Source of the DNA: Bacillota bacterium
Lineage (GTDB): Bacteria; Bacillota; Desulfitobacteriia; Desulfitobacteriales; Desulfitobacteriaceae
Length of the DNA stretch: 7,241 nucleotides
Assembly (NCBI GenBank): GCA_021849995.1
Contig: JAJZSC010000160.1
Coordinates: 1-7,241 of the forward strand
Reading direction: 5' to 3'
How positions within the stretch are numbered: position 1 is the stretch's first letter; each line of letters starts with the position of its first letter. Under the pieces are notes generated by a model. That model saw only the letters and a program-made list of their open reading frames with translations. It ran no database searches and had not been told where the DNA came from. Of this stretch, positions 4,647-7,241 are shown in pieces. The translations under genes and the position numbers were made by a program.

Positions 4647-6826
4647 TGGGAATAATTACAATAAAATCTGACTTATGCAAGGCGTGTTACTCATGTGTCA
4701 GAAATTGCCCAGTCAAAGCTATAAAGGTAGAGGATGGTAAAGCCAGGGTAGTTGATGAACGTTGTATATGCTGTGGTAGTTGTTTGAAAGTATGTTCACA
4801 GAATGCTAAAGTAGTTGAACGGCATACTGAAGAAGTTAAGAAATTACTTAAGATTGGTAAAACCGTCGCTCTGATTGCACCATCTATTCCGGCCTCGTTT
4901 CCGGGAATTACTGCAAAAGATATTAGAACAATATTAAAGCAGTTAGGGTTCTACGCAGTGCATGAGGCAACAATAGGTGTTGAAGCTACCTTACCTGTTT
5001 ACCAGGATGCATTATCAAAAAACTCCGGTACTATCATAAGCAGTTACTGCCCGGCTATCGTAAGCCTCATAACAAAATACTATCCTGATTTAGTACCTAT
5101 GCTTGCTCCAATTGATTCAGCGGTTCTTGCAAGTGCAAAAGTTCTGGCTAAAAGATACCCTGGTTATGAGATTGTCTTCATAGGACCATGTATAGCCAAA
5201 AAAGAAGAAGTTAAAAAATATGGCCGGGATTTAATTAAGGCTGTACTATCCTTCAAAGATCTGAAGGACTTATTAAATCAGTTTGACCTTAAGGTAGAAC
5301 CTAGAGAAAAGCTTGAAGAGGATTTCAAATACCTACCGCAGGAGTTTCCAGTCTCAGGAGGATTTTCGGAGAATCTCAAGGGAGACAAGGAAAATATATT
5401 GATCGTAGATGGAGCGTCAAACTGTATAGAAGTACTTAACTCTTTAAGGAAGAGTTCTGATCCTCCAAGACTGCTAGATATTCTGTTTTGCAAAGGTTGT
5501 CTGGATGGGCCAGAGCTCGATAGTGAACTAAGCCATTTCGCCCGTACTCGAGCCATTAGGGAATATTCAAGAGGGAAAGCTAGAGATGAGTTGGCGGAGA
5601 TAGCGTTTCCAACTTTGTCTTTTACCAGGACATTTGTAGCTGATCAGGTAAAAACACAAAACCCTTCAGAAAATGATTTGCGTGAGATCCTAAGATTTAC
5701 CTATAAAAATTCACCTTCAGATGAACTGAATTGTGGAGCATGTGGATATGCAACCTGCCGGGAAAAAGCAGTTGCTGTTTTTAATGGCTTGGCTGATGTA
5801 GATATGTGTTTACCATATCTTATCCATAAATACAGAGGGGAAACGAGCTTCTACAAGAATAAATTAGAAACACTCATGGGTAAGAATAAAAGGTATATAG
5901 TTATAATAGGAGAACATCGGACGACTCAGGATATTAAAAAAATGGTAGATAGATGTTCAACCAACAGTCTCAATGTTATCTTGCAGGGAGAAAGCGGTGT
6001 AGGTAAACGCCATACTGCTTTGGCTATACATTCATCAAGTATGCGCAGGACAAGAGCTTTTTTGGAAGTTGACTGTTCTGTAACTGAAGAAAAGCTTGAG
6101 CAGGAGCTCTTTGGTCATACTGACGGAGCTTATTCAACTAGTAATAAGGGCTCAAGATATACTGGTAAGCTCGATTTGGCTAGAGGTGGAGTAATATATC
6201 TAAAAAATTTGGACAAAATGCCTAAAAATATTCAGACAAGGTTAGTTCAACTACTAGTAGAGAAAAAGTACTTTTCAAACGCCAGTAAAGCTTTTAATCG
6301 GTTAGACGTCAGATTTATAGGAAGTACATCAGTTGACTTGCGTTTATTAGTCTCTGAAAAGGGATTTAGAGCTGATTTATTCTATATGTTAAACGTGATA
6401 AACATCGTAATTCCTCCTTTAAGAGATAAGACATCAGACATACCTTTATTGGTAAGGTATTTTTTGGACAAGCTTAATTTAGAAAAGGAAATAGGCTTAA
6501 AAATTTTTACCGAGGAGGCTCTACATGTCCTTAAGGGATACCATTGGCCAGGGAATATTAGAGAACTTTGGAACTTAGTAGAAAGGTCGGTCTACATTAC
6601 AGACGAAGAATCAATTGCCCCTAAGCATTTACCACCTGGAATCAGGGAGTTCTACTTTTCGAACAGCATGGATGTTCCAAACTTAGAGAAAGAAGTCGCG
6701 AAATTGGAGAAAGATTTAATCCTTAAGGCCTTAAAGGCAACTGGAAATAACAGGGCAGCGGCGGCAAAACTGTTGGGGTTGCCTAGAGCCACTCTATACC
6801 TGAAGATTAAATGCTATGAAATATAG
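4646..6826 (+). CDS. Iron-sulfur/[FeFe]-hydrogenase-like sensor fused to a degenerate sigma-54-activator AAA+ domain and Fis HTH
   Basis: The 726-residue cytoplasmic protein combines a redox or H2 sensor with a transcription-regulator scaffold. Residues 11-50 form two [4Fe-4S] motifs (C11, C14, C17, C21; C40, C43, C46, C50). Residues about 70-330 form an H-cluster-like domain: SSYCPA (C135), GPCIAKK (C182) and FCKGC (C282, C285) supply the four H-cluster cysteine positions. However, the L1 motif has Tyr for the catalytic proton-relay Cys, and L3 is C-x2-C rather than C-x3-C, as expected for a sensory-type rather than a catalytic enzyme. Residues 363-388 form an FeS domain of the PF04060 type (CGACGYATC). 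Residues about 415-665 resemble a sigma-54 activator AAA+ domain with intact Walker A (GESGVGK, 448-454) and WPGNIREL (634-641). It lacks the GAFTGA loop (GAYSTS), Walker B Asp-Glu (Lys520-Asn521), sensor I Asn (Ser562) and one arginine finger (Met581). Residues 695-724 are a Fis-type helix-turn-helix. hypA follows 34 bp downstream, probably in the same operon. ATG 4646 was chosen for its AAGGAGG. Confidence 0.9.
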   Translation: MGIITIKSDLCKACYSCVRNCPVKAIKVEDGKARVVDERCICCGSCLKVCSQNAKVVERHTEEVKKLLKIGKTVALIAPSIPASFPGITAKDIRTILKQLGFYAVHEATIGVEATLPVYQDALSKNSGTIISSYCPAIVSLITKYYPDLVPMLAPIDSAVLASAKVLAKRYPGYEIVFIGPCIAKKEEVKKYGRDLIKAVLSFKDLKDLLNQFDLKVEPREKLEEDFKYLPQEFPVSGGFSENLKGDKENILIVDGASNCIEVLNSLRKSSDPPRLLDILFCKGCLDGPELDSELSHFARTRAIREYSRGKARDELAEIAFPTLSFTRTFVADQVKTQNPSENDLREILRFTYKNSPSDELNCGACGYATCREKAVAVFNGLADVDMCLPYLIHKYRGETSFYKNKLETLMGKNKRYIVIIGEHRTTQDIKKMVDRCSTNSLNVILQGESGVGKRHTALAIHSSSMRRTRAFLEVDCSVTEEKLEQELFGHTDGAYSTSNKGSRYTGKLDLARGGVIYLKNLDKMPKNIQTRLVQLLVEKKYFSNASKAFNRLDVRFIGSTSVDLRLLVSEKGFRADLFYMLNVINIVIPPLRDKTSDIPLLVRYFLDKLNLEKEIGLKIFTEEALHVLKGYHWPGNIRELWNLVERSVYITDEESIAPKHLPPGIREFYFSNSMDVPNLEKEVAKLEKDLILKALKATGNNRAAAAKLLGLPRATLYLKIKCYEI

Positions 6827-6860
6827 CCTTGTTTAGTAATTAGTACAGGAGTGAATTCTT

Positions 6861-7241
6861 TTGCATGAGATGGCGCTTATGAATGGTGTGTTCGAGGTGA
6901 TTGAGAGGGCAATTTCAGAACATGACGTACAAAGAGTACTTCAGGTTAGACTAAAAGTCGGGGAGCTAACCAACGCTGACAAAGAGGCCCTTGAACTGGC
7001 ATTTGAAGCTTATGCGAAAGGGACACCATGTGAAGGTGCTGAGTTAATAGTTCAAAGAATCCCTGTCAAAGCAAGATGCACAATTTGTCAGCAGGAGTTT
7101 CTTGTTAATAATGTGATAAGTCATGTTAGGTTACAACTTGGTCTTCATCTGATTTATATCGCGTTGAATAACGCCAAATCAAAACAGCCATTAATACAAA
7201 TGGGGCAAAAATTCCTATTGAAAGAAATAGAAATATGCGCC
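6861..7241 (+). CDS. hypA: Hydrogenase nickel-insertion protein HypA, N-terminal part; C-terminus lost or replaced
   Basis: HypA delivers nickel to [NiFe] hydrogenase large subunits together with HypB. Translation from TTG 6861 gives MHEMALMNGVFEVIE, with the invariant His2-Glu3 used in nickel binding; AGGAG (6847-6851) lies nine bases upstream. KVGELTNADKEALELAF (residues 32-48) and GAELIVQRIPVKARCTICQQEF (59-80, read in two parts) are typical of the family and include the first zinc-binding pair, C73 and C76. The second CxxC pair, expected about 12-15 residues later, is absent. From about residue 86 (near 7115) the frame stays open to the window end but no longer looks like HypA, apart from a short FLLKEIEI that may be coincidental. 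The opposite strand reads as a membrane-protein C-terminus from 7126 on. The gene is therefore either rearranged or part of a chimeric contig end. It probably shares a transcript with the upstream sensor-regulator. Confidence 0.8.
   Translation, partial: MHEMALMNGVFEVIERAISEHDVQRVLQVRLKVGELTNADKEALELAFEAYAKGTPCEGAELIVQRIPVKARCTICQQEFLVNNVISHVRLQLGLHLIYIALNNAKSKQPLIQMGQKFLLKEIEICA
7126..7241 (-). CDS. C-terminal end of an unidentified membrane protein (partial, convergent)
   Basis: Reading the minus strand from the window end gives 37 residues to a TAA at 7128-7126. The first 22 are strongly hydrophobic (ending FAPFVLMAVLIW), followed by a basic RYSTRYK and an acidic, polar tail (SDEDQVVT). 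This is a convincing transmembrane helix with a positively charged cytoplasmic tail, and its stop falls where the plus-strand HypA homology disappears. The segment is too short to name a family. It could be a convergent neighbour brought in by rearrangement or a chimeric assembly join; chance is the alternative. Confidence 0.5.
   Translation of the reverse strand, partial: RIFLFLSIGIFAPFVLMAVLIWRYSTRYKSDEDQVVT

Noticed and set aside
4646..5650. Catalytic [FeFe] hydrogenase
   Set aside because: The proton-relay Cys of the L1 motif is Tyr134, L3 has C-x2-C spacing, and the domain is fused to a regulatory module, so a sensory role fits better than H2 turnover.

Overview
The window looks like a short draft contig from a spore-forming, anaerobic Firmicute. 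A Peptococcaceae/Desulfitobacteriales member such as Desulfosporosinus, Desulfitobacterium or Dehalobacter is the best guess. Support: Gram-positive type ribosome binding sites, AT-rich coding DNA, four TTG starts among the five starts before the contig end that can be judged apart from parB, the sporulation gene yyaC, a ParB/parS system next to it, and hydrogenase-related genes. The genus is inference; no rRNA is present.

Layout. 1-586: the C-terminal part of ParB; its first nine bases match the end of an Illumina adapter. 587-1477: a long non-coding stretch bounded by two identical, perfectly palindromic parS sites (601-616 and 1417-1432). Between them lies a GC-rich element (about 908-1162) that folds into a chain of helices. 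1478-2173: a DUF554 membrane protein. 2225-2725: a DUF4446 membrane-anchored coiled-coil protein. 2740-3309 (minus): the GPR-like sporulation protein YyaC, convergent with the previous gene. 3310-3551: a divergent leader ending in a hairpin that buries the next ribosome binding site. 3552-4583: a YkvI-type transporter. 4646-6826: the most notable gene, a 726-residue fusion of two [4Fe-4S] clusters, a [FeFe]-hydrogenase-like H-cluster domain, a further FeS domain, a sigma-54-activator-type AAA+ domain and a Fis-type helix-turn-helix. 6861-7241: the N-terminal part of the nickel chaperone HypA, which loses homology near 7115. On the opposite strand the C-terminus of an unrelated membrane protein ends at 7126.

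The left half (parB, parS, yyaC) is the chromosome-segregation/sporulation neighbourhood usually found near the replication origin; yyaC also follows spo0J/parB in Bacillus subtilis. The right half suggests hydrogen or redox sensing linked to [NiFe] hydrogenase maturation. The fusion protein has the iron-sulfur and H-cluster cysteines of a sensory [FeFe] hydrogenase. However, its AAA+ domain lacks the Walker B Asp-Glu, the GAFTGA loop, the sensor I Asn and one arginine finger. It therefore reads as a DNA-binding redox/H2 sensor that no longer works as a classical sigma-54 activator. Both contig ends show signs of sequencing or assembly artefact, so the hypA break should be treated with caution.
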